From Anaerolineaceae bacterium (lineage in GTDB: Bacteria > Chloroflexota > Anaerolineae > Anaerolineales > Anaerolineaceae), in NCBI GenBank assembly GCA_003448875.1, contig DLXG01000089.1, forward strand, positions 1 to 7,580: a stretch of 7,580 nt of DNA, in the 5' to 3' direction. Below, piece after piece: positions 1 to 6,171 of the stretch. Within the stretch, counting starts at the first letter, position 1; every line of letters begins with the position of its first letter. The notes beneath the pieces are model-generated. The model was not told the origin of the DNA and did no database searches. It saw only the letters and a list, made by a program, of their open reading frames with translations. A program made the translations under genes and the position numbers.

Positions 1-260
1 TGGCCGGGTGTATCCACAATGTTAATTTTGACCATTTCGCCCGTTTGTGGATCCGGGATCAGCACGGCAGTGTTTTTTGCCAAAATGGTGATTCCACGTT
101 CTCGTTCCAGATCATTCGAGTCCATCACCCGTTCTTGAACTTGTTGATTTTCCCGAAAAACCCTTGCCTGGCGAAGCAAACCATCTACCAGCGTTGTCTT
201 TCCATGATCTACATGGGCAATAATCGCCACGTTGCGTATATTCTTTCTTTGGACTTTCAT
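1..260 (-). CDS. typA: TypA/BipA ribosome-associated GTPase, N-terminal part (runs off left edge)
   Basis: This is the start of the translational GTPase TypA/BipA, which binds the 70S ribosome and is linked in other bacteria to ribosome assembly and stress or cold growth. Eighty-six full codons are present; the rest lies beyond the left edge. The G1/P-loop AHVDHGKT is at residues 15-22, the G2 motif RGIT at 55-58, and the G3 motif DTPG at 83-86, with the following His codon cut by the edge. The stretch [20 protein letters not shown] is characteristic of TypA and separates it from LepA and EF-G. The ATG is preceded by AAAGG about 10 nt upstream. Between the G2 region and KINIVDTPG there is a short extra segment (IPDPQTGEM, about 66-76) where many homologues have a tighter turn. 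It lies 90 nt downstream of the membrane-protein gene on the same strand; no convincing terminator separates them, so read-through is possible. Confidence 0.93.
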   Translation of the reverse strand, partial: MKVQRKNIRNVAIIAHVDHGKTTLVDGLLRQARVFRENQQVQERVMDSNDLERERGITILAKNTAVLIPDPQTGEMVKINIVDTPG

Positions 261-350
261 CCGATTTACAACCTTTCAGACCTTTAAAATCATCAGACCC
301 TCTATCTTATCAAACAATAGAAGGATTGAACAGTCACCGATGAATAATAT

Positions 351-1199
351 TCAGTGATGAATTCCTTTTCTCAACAGAAGCAGGTAAAGACCAAAAATAA
401 TCAATCCGATTGAACCAGTATTGGCAATAAATGACGGAGCATTACCGGGATCACCGCCAATGTACAATCCCCAGCCCACCACTGCCATTACGCCGCCTGG
501 AATTAACGGCCACCAGATAAACTTTGTCGTTACCACTCGTGAAAAGAGGATAATGAACCCCCAACCCAGCGCAAAAATGGCGATCATCATGCCGGTTTTG
601 GATAAGGCATTAATTGCCAGATCCGTGCCCCACGCAAAGTAAATTCCCGGCCCAATTGTAATAAGCAAACTTCCAGGTATGATCAGGCCAAAAATCCGCC
701 AGAAAATTCCCCAGAGGAGCAGAACAACCCCAACACCTCCCACAACAAATAAAACGAAGTCAACTACCCTTAGAGGGGTGATCAAAAAACACAGACCTGT
801 AAAGAATAATATCCCCGCTGGTATCATCGGCCACCAGACCCGTTTAGGAACCACCCATACCGAGCCAGCAGTAATCAACGCCCATCCTGCGGAAATAGCC
901 AGAATCAGCCAACCAATTCGCTGTTCGACGCTAAAAGGTAAAGAGGAACTGAAATATAAAAATCCTCCTACACCCACCCCAAAAATCAAACTACCGGCGA
1001 TCAATAAACCTAATTTTCTGGTACGGGTTGCCTCTACCAGAAATACCGCTCCACTGACAGGTAAGATGACCAGCACCAGCCAGCCGGTTTTCAAAAATTG
1101 TTCCAAAAAAATGGCTAAACCCACTGAAATAAAACCTATTCCTAAAATATAAGGAAACTCCCTCTGAGGATTTGTCCGAACAGGCGGCATTTCGCTCAC
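351..1199 (-). CDS. Polytopic membrane protein built from five repeated two-helix hairpins; function unknown
   Basis: I do not recognise a named family. The 282-residue protein is almost entirely hydrophobic, with about ten predicted membrane segments (roughly 16-33, 39-56, 63-83, 96-116, 121-139, 146-167, 169-189, 202-221, 228-247, 260-276) and no signal peptide or soluble domain. It is internally repetitive: a Gly at the start of each odd helix falls at residues 22, 69, 129, 176 and 236, giving alternate spacings of 47 and 60. Residues 64-139 align without gaps to 171-246 at an offset of 107, including WWPMIPAG (122-129) against WWPLIPGG (229-236). The start is GTG: AGGAGG sits 5 nt before it, whereas the ATG at codon 4 would be 14 nt away. 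It follows the response-regulator gene by 90 nt and is probably its co-transcribed partner. The W-P/Gly hairpins loosely resemble LiaF-like transmembrane regions; a role in sensing or modulating the kinase is inference only. Confidence 0.85.
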   Translation of the reverse strand: MSEMPPVRTNPQREFPYILGIGFISVGLAIFLEQFLKTGWLVLVILPVSGAVFLVEATRTRKLGLLIAGSLIFGVGVGGFLYFSSSLPFSVEQRIGWLILAISAGWALITAGSVWVVPKRVWWPMIPAGILFFTGLCFLITPLRVVDFVLFVVGGVGVVLLLWGIFWRIFGLIIPGSLLITIGPGIYFAWGTDLAINALSKTGMMIAIFALGWGFIILFSRVVTTKFIWWPLIPGGVMAVVGWGLYIGGDPGNAPSFIANTGSIGLIIFGLYLLLLRKGIHH

Positions 1200-1289
1200 A
1201 ATTTCCTCCTGCTATTGTTCAAATCTTATCTTGAAACATCGTATAACACATGAAGCACAGGTCATATTTCCAGTCACAATCCTGATTGG

Positions 1290-1946
1290 TCAAATCAACC
1301 CTAATTCACGCGCCTTCAAAACCGCTTGCATACGATCGCGTGCATCAAGTTTTGCAAGGATGTTGGTCAGGTGATTCTTAACCGTGCCCTCTGCAATCAC
1401 CAGCGTGTCGGCAATTTCCTTGTTGCTTGCTCCTTGGGCTACCAGTCTCAATACCTCCATCTCTCGGGAGGAGAGCTTGACTCCAATCTCGTCAACAGCG
1501 GTTTTTGCCGGTCTTGCCATGCGGGAAAACTCAGCCATCACTTTGGCAGTGATCGAAGGCAGTAAAAAATATTCCCCTCTCGCAGCGGAACGAATCGCTT
1601 CATATAACTTTTCTGAGGAGACATCTTTGAGCAAGTAGCCCACCGCACCTGCACGGAGCCCTTCAAACACATCTTCATCATCATCAAAGGTGGTCAGGAC
1701 TATCACTTTGCATTGGGGCAGGCTGTCCTTAATCCGTCTTGTGGCTGTGACCCCATCCATAACTGGCATTCTTAAGTCCATTAAGATCACTTGTGGACTT
1801 AGATTGACTGCCATCCGCAATGCTTCCTCACCTTGAGAGGCTTCTCCCACCACTTCAAAATCAGGCTGTAGTTCAAGCAAAGTCCTCAGTCCCTCCCGAA
1901 AAAGTGCCTGATCATCAACAAGGAGAATTTTGATCTTTTGATTCAT
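1290..1946 (-). CDS. NarL/FixJ-family two-component response regulator (receiver + LuxR-type HTH)
   Basis: This is a cytoplasmic DNA-binding response regulator of 218 residues, the usual length for the family. The receiver domain covers about 5-122: the acidic pair is D11-D12, the phospho-acceptor is D57 in MDLRMP, the switch Thr is T85/T86, and the conserved Lys is K107 in LLKD. All catalytic residues are intact. A linker (about 123-155) leads to a LuxR-type helix-turn-helix at about 156-216, with LSSREMEVL, the NKEIAD segment and the recognition helix GTVKNHL. Its ATG overlaps the TGA of the upstream kinase gene as ATGA (1943-1946), indicating translational coupling and a dedicated kinase-regulator pair. 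Target genes cannot be read from the sequence; the membrane-protein gene downstream and the divergent region at 3128-3240 are natural candidates. It resembles LiaR/DesR-type regulators, but no specific symbol is justified. Confidence 0.95.
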   Translation of the reverse strand: MNQKIKILLVDDQALFREGLRTLLELQPDFEVVGEASQGEEALRMAVNLSPQVILMDLRMPVMDGVTATRRIKDSLPQCKVIVLTTFDDDEDVFEGLRAGAVGYLLKDVSSEKLYEAIRSAARGEYFLLPSITAKVMAEFSRMARPAKTAVDEIGVKLSSREMEVLRLVAQGASNKEIADTLVIAEGTVKNHLTNILAKLDARDRMQAVLKARELGLI

Positions 1947-3127
1947 GCCGGTACCTTAATTTTGAAACCGAACCCTTCTATGGAATTCTCAAAAAGTTCA
2001 AATTCGCCGCCTACAATTTGAACCCGTTCCCGCAAGCCCATTAAGCCAAATCCCTCTTTCAAATCCCCTGCACCAATTCCATCATCTTCAACAACTAAAA
2101 CAACCCAGTCGGGTGACGAATAATCCAGGCAAATGGATAAATTACGCGCTTTTGAGTGTTTACAGGCATTGGAAATGCCTTCCTGTACAGCACGGTAAAG
2201 CGTCCAATACGTTGTTGCACTCAACTCCCGTGTAGTTCCAATGATCTCGAGTCGAGGGGAAATTCCAAAGGATTTTGCATTTTCAAATAATTGCGGGATA
2301 ACTTTCTCAAGAGGAACATCTTGATTCGGCTGGCTACGCAAAGTACCTACCGATTGGCGAACATCAACCAGCGCTTCCTGCGTCAGGGAGATTGCCTTTT
2401 GTAAATGCTCCGAAGATTTAGCAGGGTCTGTTTTTACTAAGGCATCAGCGGCTTTAATTTGCATGTGAATACTGGTCAGGTAATGTCCCAACCCGTCGTG
2501 AATTTCCCGCGCCAGTCGGTTACGTTCTTTGGTAATCGCCAGGTCTTCAATTTGGGCGGCATAATCACGTAGCTGCTGGTTGGCGTGGGTTAATTCCTTC
2601 ACCAAGCGTTCTACCTCTCGGCGAGAGGCTTCTTCATTCAAAGCCATCTGTGTAAAAACCACAATGAAAACCAAACCCGCAAAAAAGATGGGTAATCCTT
2701 CCCAGACGGCTTGTAAATTCTCTGAAAAGGCATAAACAGCACCCACGTAGGCCAGTAAAATCGAAAATTGTGCAAAGTAACTAATCCTTCTTGGAAGCAA
2801 AATAACCGCATGGCCGGCCAGTGGCAGCAAAACCATCGCATTAAAACCGGCACCTTTGCTCAGGTACACGATCCAACCGCCCAATAATATTTGGAAAACG
2901 AAATATCCTATACTCAATATCAATCTTTGCTTTCTCGCACAAAATGCAAACCCATAAATCCCTATGGTTAAGTAGCTGGTTCCCAATAGAATCATCAGGA
3001 CAATTTCTAATGGAGTTGCCGTCTTGATCGAACTGAAAGTGGCAAAAAAGGATGCCAAAACCACCACAGCAAAGGCAAGATCAGCATCGCTGCTGGTGCG
3101 GATTTGAGAATCTTCGGATTGATTCAT
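1943..3127 (-). CDS. NarL-type (HisKA_3) membrane sensor histidine kinase
   Basis: This sensor kinase would phosphorylate the regulator encoded immediately downstream. With the ATG at 3127 it has 394 residues. About six membrane helices occupy residues 16-162 with only short loops, so there is no large extracellular sensor domain and the signal may be sensed in or at the membrane. A helical, charged linker (about 165-203) likely forms a coiled coil. The dimerisation/phosphotransfer motif REIHDGLGH follows, with phospho-His H210. The HATPase_c domain has the N box QEGISNACKHS (315-325, N320), DDGIG (348-352), and the lid region GFGLMGLRERV (359-369). The frame stays open to a TTG at 3184, but that start has no Shine-Dalgarno sequence and adds a poorly conserved-looking 19-residue tail, so I prefer the ATG. 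Even there the nearest AGGA is 14 nt away, and a TATAAT 8 nt upstream allows a leaderless transcript. Confidence 0.93.
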   Translation of the reverse strand: MNQSEDSQIRTSSDADLAFAVVVLASFFATFSSIKTATPLEIVLMILLGTSYLTIGIYGFAFCARKQRLILSIGYFVFQILLGGWIVYLSKGAGFNAMVLLPLAGHAVILLPRRISYFAQFSILLAYVGAVYAFSENLQAVWEGLPIFFAGLVFIVVFTQMALNEEASRREVERLVKELTHANQQLRDYAAQIEDLAITKERNRLAREIHDGLGHYLTSIHMQIKAADALVKTDPAKSSEHLQKAISLTQEALVDVRQSVGTLRSQPNQDVPLEKVIPQLFENAKSFGISPRLEIIGTTRELSATTYWTLYRAVQEGISNACKHSKARNLSICLDYSSPDWVVLVVEDDGIGAGDLKEGFGLMGLRERVQIVGGEFELFENSIEGFGFKIKVPA

Positions 3128-3134
3128 ACTCAAA

Positions 3135-3140
3135 ATTATA
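3135..3140 (-). promoter_or_regulatory. Possible -10 box for the kinase-regulator operon
   Basis: On the minus strand this is a perfect TATAAT, with only 7 bases (3128-3134) between the hexamer and the ATG at 3127. Transcription starting at the usual distance would begin at or next to the start codon and give a leaderless or almost leaderless mRNA. The -35 region is poor: the best match is TAGTCA with a 16-bp spacer. The second TATAAT on this strand (3200 to 3195) would give a leader of about 60 nt but also lacks a good -35. A regulated promoter needing an activator is one explanation. Confidence 0.35.
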
Positions 3141-3173
3141 ATCCTGCTAATCCGATTGACTATTGAGAATAAC

Positions 3174-3202
3174 TTGAAGTCCAAAAATGTTGAGATTATA
3201 AT
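3174..3202 (+). promoter_or_regulatory. Sigma70-type promoter of the aconitase gene
   Basis: The -35 box TTGAAG (3174-3179, 4 of 6 matches) and the perfect -10 box TATAAT (3197-3202) are separated by 17 bp. Transcription would begin near 3209, leaving a leader of about 32 nt that contains the Shine-Dalgarno AGGAGAG (3227-3233), 7 nt before the ATG. The promoter overlaps copy 2 of the ATTATAATCC repeat. Confidence 0.7.
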
Positions 3203-3240
3203 CCCACATTATCCGAATAAATCGCCAGGAGAGACCAGTC

Positions 3241-5955
3241 ATGACCACAGAAGATTCCGCTCGAGCAGTCTTAAAAATCAATGACAGAGAATATTCGTTC
3301 TTTTCCTTGCTCAATGCAAGCGGCTCAACTATTGAACGGCTGAATCGGCTACCTTTCTCTATTCGGATTTTACTGGAAGGGGTTCTTCGCAAGCAGGAGA
3401 GCGGTGAAGCCAATTCAACTGATGTGCAAAATTTACTCAACTGGCAGCCTCAACAGGAAAACCGCCCGACAATCCCTATCTTTCCCGGCAGAGTGGTATT
3501 GCAGGACTTTACCGGTGTGCCTGTTATCAATGATTTGGCAGCCATGCGCTCCGCACTCGCCAAAATGAACGATGATCCTCGTAAGGTTAACCCTGTGGTT
3601 CAGGTCGATCTGGTGATTGACCACTCAATTCAAGTAGATTACTACGCCAGCCCGGATGCTTATCGCCTGAATGCTGAATTTGAATTTCAACGCAACCGCG
3701 AACGGTATGAATTTCTCCACTGGGCCCAAAAAGCCTTCAAAAATCTGCGAATCGTCCCCCCTGCATCCGGCATTGTTCATCAAGTCAATCTGGAATATCT
3801 GGCCAGCGTGGTTTTAACCCAACAAGAGGAAAACTTGACCATTGTATTCCCCGATACGCTGGTCGGAACGGACTCCCACACCACGATGATTAACGGACTC
3901 GGGGTTGTCGGCTGGGGAGTCGGCGGAATTGAAGCTGTGGCCGCCATGCTCGGTGAACCCATCGAAATTGTTGCACCGGATGTCATTGGTGTTCGTCTGA
4001 GCGGTAAACTGCGTGAAGGAGTAACACCAACAGATCTTACATTATTCATTATTCAATCATTACGCAAATTAGGCGTCGTAGATAAATTCGTCGAATTTTA
4101 CGGCCCCGGATTGGATCATCTTTCCCTCGCAGACAGGGCTATGATTGCCAACATGGCACCGGAAAGTGGCGCTACCATGCTCTATTTCCCTGTTGATCAA
4201 AACACTCTCGAGTACCTGCGTTTGACGAACAGACCAGAAGAACTGATTGAGTTGGTGGAAGCCTATTATCAGGCCCAAATGCTCTTCCGTACTTCCTCAA
4301 CCCCCGATCCCGAATACACTCAGGTGTTGGAAGTTGACCTTTCGACCATCGAACCGTCCCTCGCCGGGCCGCGCCGCCCGCAGGATCGCATTCCTCTTCG
4401 CGAAGTCCGCACCGTTTTTCAACGTTCGTTGACCGCACCAAAAAACGAAAACGGCTTTGGCATACCACCCGAGGAACTTGGCAGAAGTGCAATCATCCCT
4501 AACAATGGAAAAACCAGTGAACTCAAACACGGCTCGGTCGTAATTGCCGCCATTACATCCTGCACCAATACATCCAATCCCTTTGTGATGATGAGCGCCG
4601 GCCTGCTGGCTAAAAAGGCGGTGGAAAAAGGCTTGAAAGTTAAGCCTTATGTGAAAACATCATTGGCCCCGGGTTCAAGGGTAGTAACCGACTACCTGAA
4701 GGATGCCGGATTGATGGATGATCTGGAAGCCTTAGGCTTCCATCTGGTCGGTTATGGCTGCACCACTTGTATCGGCAATGCCGGCCCGTTACCGGAGAAA
4801 ATTGTACAGGCTATCAAGGAAAACAACCTGGTTGTTGGTGCTGTTTTATCCGGCAACCGCAACTTTGAGGGACGCATCAGCCCGCACACACGCGCCAATT
4901 TTTTGGCCTCCCCGCCGCTGGTGGTAGCCTACGCGTTGGCTGGCACGGTAGACATCAACCTGCTGGAAGAACCGCTCGGAAAGGATTCCAACGGTCAACC
5001 GGTCTTTCTAAAAGATATCTGGCCTACTTCTCAGGAGGTTGAAGAGCACATCCACCGCCACATTCGCCCCGAAATGTTTGCAGAAGCGTACGCCGCAATC
5101 TTCCAGATGAGCGAGCTATGGAATCAGATTCAAAGTGGAGAGGACTTGCTGTATCGCTGGGATGAAAATTCAACCTACCTGCAAGAACCGCCATTTTTCA
5201 ATATCAAAGCCGATGGGGGCAAGGATATCTTAAACGCTCGTGTGCTGGCGTTATTAGGGGATTCGATCACAACCGATCATATTTCGCCGGCAGGGAGCAT
5301 CGCTGTCAACAGTCCTGCCGGCCAATATCTGATCAGCAAAGGTGTGCCGCCGTCCGAATTTAACTCCTACGGTTCAAGACGCGGTAACGACCGCGTGATG
5401 ACGCGCGGCACTTTCGCCAACATTCGCTTGAAGAATTTGTTGATTCCCGGCGTGGAAGGCGGTTTTACCCGTCACTTCCCCAGCGGCGAGCAAATGACCA
5501 TCTACGATGCGGCCATGCGCTATCAATCTGAAAGTGTGCCATTGATCATTTTGGCAGGCAAAGAGTATGGAACCGGTTCAAGCCGCGATTGGGCAGCCAA
5601 AGGGGTGTTGTTACTGGGCGTCAAAGCTGTCATCGCCGAGTCTTTTGAACGCATCCATCGGTCCAATCTGGCTGGCATGGGTGTGCTTCCCTTGCAATTC
5701 AGACCCGGCCAGAATGCCCAAACGATTGGATTAAGAGGTGACGAACTTTACTCCATCAAAAACATCGGTCCAGAGTTATACCCGGGCAAAGAAGTTATTA
5801 TTGAAGCCCGCTCAGCGGACAATTCAATGGTCACTTTTCCTGCTCTGGTGCGGCTCGATACACCAAAAGAAATTCAATACTACCTCAACGGCGGTATTAT
5901 GAACACTATCCTTGCCCAATTGAAGAACCGCGCTTTTGAGAACTTGCAAAAATGA
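3241..5955 (+). CDS. acnA: Aconitate hydratase, AcnA/IRP1-type
   Basis: Aconitase interconverts citrate and isocitrate via cis-aconitate in the TCA cycle, using a [4Fe-4S] cluster in the cytoplasm. The 904-residue length is normal for the monomeric AcnA/IRP1 class. The three cluster cysteines are present: C441 in ITSCTNTSNP, and C507 and C510 in GCTTCIGN. Active-site residues known from the family can be matched: Q88, D127-H128, D211-S212-H213, R540 and R545 in GNRNFEGR, R714 in SRRGND, and S780-S781-R782 in GTGSSRDW. The catalytic core (about 60-570) precedes the mobile swivel domain (about 665-860, beginning near LLGDSITTDHISPAG). The ATG is well supported by AGGAGAG 7 nt upstream. The gene is divergent from the two-component operon and has its own promoter. 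Its transcript may end at the hairpin at 6051-6090. No broken frame or missing key residue is visible. Confidence 0.97.
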   Translation: MTTEDSARAVLKINDREYSFFSLLNASGSTIERLNRLPFSIRILLEGVLRKQESGEANSTDVQNLLNWQPQQENRPTIPIFPGRVVLQDFTGVPVINDLAAMRSALAKMNDDPRKVNPVVQVDLVIDHSIQVDYYASPDAYRLNAEFEFQRNRERYEFLHWAQKAFKNLRIVPPASGIVHQVNLEYLASVVLTQQEENLTIVFPDTLVGTDSHTTMINGLGVVGWGVGGIEAVAAMLGEPIEIVAPDVIGVRLSGKLREGVTPTDLTLFIIQSLRKLGVVDKFVEFYGPGLDHLSLADRAMIANMAPESGATMLYFPVDQNTLEYLRLTNRPEELIELVEAYYQAQMLFRTSSTPDPEYTQVLEVDLSTIEPSLAGPRRPQDRIPLREVRTVFQRSLTAPKNENGFGIPPEELGRSAIIPNNGKTSELKHGSVVIAAITSCTNTSNPFVMMSAGLLAKKAVEKGLKVKPYVKTSLAPGSRVVTDYLKDAGLMDDLEALGFHLVGYGCTTCIGNAGPLPEKIVQAIKENNLVVGAVLSGNRNFEGRISPHTRANFLASPPLVVAYALAGTVDINLLEEPLGKDSNGQPVFLKDIWPTSQEVEEHIHRHIRPEMFAEAYAAIFQMSELWNQIQSGEDLLYRWDENSTYLQEPPFFNIKADGGKDILNARVLALLGDSITTDHISPAGSIAVNSPAGQYLISKGVPPSEFNSYGSRRGNDRVMTRGTFANIRLKNLLIPGVEGGFTRHFPSGEQMTIYDAAMRYQSESVPLIILAGKEYGTGSSRDWAAKGVLLLGVKAVIAESFERIHRSNLAGMGVLPLQFRPGQNAQTIGLRGDELYSIKNIGPELYPGKEVIIEARSADNSMVTFPALVRLDTPKEIQYYLNGGIMNTILAQLKNRAFENLQK

Positions 5956-5958
5956 TTA

Positions 5959-5987
5959 TTGACAAAACACTAAAATCTGCTTATTAT
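5959..5987 (+). promoter_or_regulatory. Strong sigma70-type promoter for the argG leader
   Basis: A perfect TTGACA (5959-5964) and TATTAT (5982-5987, 5 of 6) are separated by the optimal 17 bp. The -35 box starts only 4 nt after the aconitase stop codon. Transcription would start near 5994, giving an argG leader of about 200 nt. I see no other credible promoter between here and argG. The 26 nt between the last terminator and the argG ATG is too short for one, so argG transcripts must cross both downstream hairpins. Confidence 0.75.
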
Positions 5988-6016
5988 CAATAACATCAAA
6001 GTGATGGTGTGAAATA

Positions 6017-6097
6017 ATGCTGTTTTCTGCTGAACTCCGCTTCCGTCGTCTGCTGACTATCCCCTGTTCCACGGGGTGGTCGGCATTTTTGGAGTGA
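6017..6097 (+). CDS. Putative 26-residue leader peptide with Arg cluster (LRFRRLL)
   Basis: This short ATG-to-TGA frame in the argG leader has Arg at positions 8, 10 and 11 (codons CGC at 6038, CGT at 6044, CGT at 6047). It ends with a TGA at 6095-6097, just after the first hairpin. The Shine-Dalgarno is weak: GGTG at 6006-6009, 7 nt before the ATG. Placement of the Arg codons immediately before the 5' arm of the hairpin, and of the stop codon inside the antiterminator strand, fits a sensor of charged arginyl-tRNA for argG. It has no resemblance to a functional protein that I recognise. The frame could be fortuitous, since 26 open codons are common by chance; position and codon content are the argument. 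Confidence 0.5.
   Translation: MLFSAELRFRRLLTIPCSTGWSAFLE
6051..6090 (+). terminator. Hairpin with U-tract: acnA terminator and/or attenuator stem 1:2
   Basis: The 5' arm 6051-6064 pairs with 6073-6085 through 13 base pairs (some G-U) with one bulged base at 6060, around an 8-nt loop, followed by TTTTT at 6086-6090. As a stand-alone element it is a good intrinsic terminator for read-through from aconitase. It also lies inside the leader peptide frame and downstream of the argG promoter, so a translating ribosome would melt it. That is why it may serve as the protector stem of an attenuator. Confidence 0.75.
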
Positions 6098-6146
6098 ATC
6101 AGCCAAAGCAAGATCCTTCCTGATCATTCATCCGCACACAAATGCC
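6082..6146 (+). promoter_or_regulatory. Predicted antiterminator helix in the argG leader
   Basis: GGCATTT (6082-6088) is exactly complementary to AAATGCC (6140-6146). After a small internal loop, GG (6091-6092) pairs with CC (6132-6133). With A6093 bulged, GTGAAT (6094-6099) pairs with ATTCAT (6126-6131, one G-U). The whole helix has about 15 base pairs closing a 26-nt loop. It competes with both the hairpin at 6051-6090 and the terminator at 6141-6171, since it uses one arm of each. Confidence 0.55.
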
Positions 6147-6171
6147 CTCCTAACCGTGGAGGGCATTTTTT
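6141..6171 (+). terminator. Intrinsic terminator directly upstream of argG (attenuator 3:4 stem)
   Basis: This is a perfect 10-bp stem (AATGCCCTCC with GGAGGGCATT) with a 7-nt loop TAACCGT, running into a U-tract at 6166-6171. It ends only 26 nt before the argG ATG and 12 nt before its Shine-Dalgarno. Because no promoter fits after it, it must act on transcripts destined for argG, which marks it as a conditional terminator rather than a simple gene end. Confidence 0.88.

Larger units (their letters stand above)
3135..3218. repeat. Two direct copies of ATTATAATCC...ATCCGA in the kinase/aconitase divergent region
   Basis: Copy 1 begins at 3135 and copy 2 at 3195, exactly 60 bp apart. The first ten bases (ATTATAATCC) are identical, and both copies continue into a shared ATCCGA (3150-3155 and 3211-3216) with one base of slippage. 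ATTATAAT is its own reverse complement, so each copy offers a TATAAT hexamer on both strands. Copy 2 supplies the -10 box of the aconitase promoter, and copy 1 lies 8 nt before the kinase ATG. The pair may be a binding site for a shared regulator or simply two AT-rich -10 regions; the sequence does not decide. Confidence 0.55.

Noticed and set aside
261..350. Dedicated typA promoter
   Set aside because: A TAAGAT with a poor -35 (TGTTCA) is the best candidate on the minus strand; it is too weak to annotate.
341..353. Palindrome TGAATAATATTCA at the stop codon of the membrane-protein gene
   Set aside because: The 6-bp AT-rich arms have no GC stem and no U-tract, so it is not a terminator; a single short palindrome is not enough to call an operator.
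679..1152. Long open frame on the plus strand opposite the membrane-protein gene
   Set aside because: It is antisense to a gene with clear protein-level repeats and a strong ribosome binding site; its product is a Pro/Thr/Lys-rich low-complexity string typical of a shadow frame, with no ribosome binding site.
1200..1289. Possible separate promoter or terminator between the regulator and membrane-protein genes
   Set aside because: Only a weak CAATC-AG-GATTG hairpin without a U-tract and no paired -35/-10 boxes are visible; only the Shine-Dalgarno AGGAGG can be supported.
3128..3184. Extension of the histidine kinase to a TTG start at 3184 (413 residues)
   Set aside because: No Shine-Dalgarno precedes the TTG, the extra 19 residues overlap the promoter-like repeats, and an ATG opens a normal-looking N-terminus at 3127.
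6073..6085. T-box-like GGGTGGT in the argG leader
   Set aside because: Seven bases match the core of the T-box consensus, but the following ACCGCG is absent, the bases lie in a hairpin arm, and there is no room or pattern for the long specifier-bearing Stem I. A T-box search (Infernal, RF00230) would settle it.
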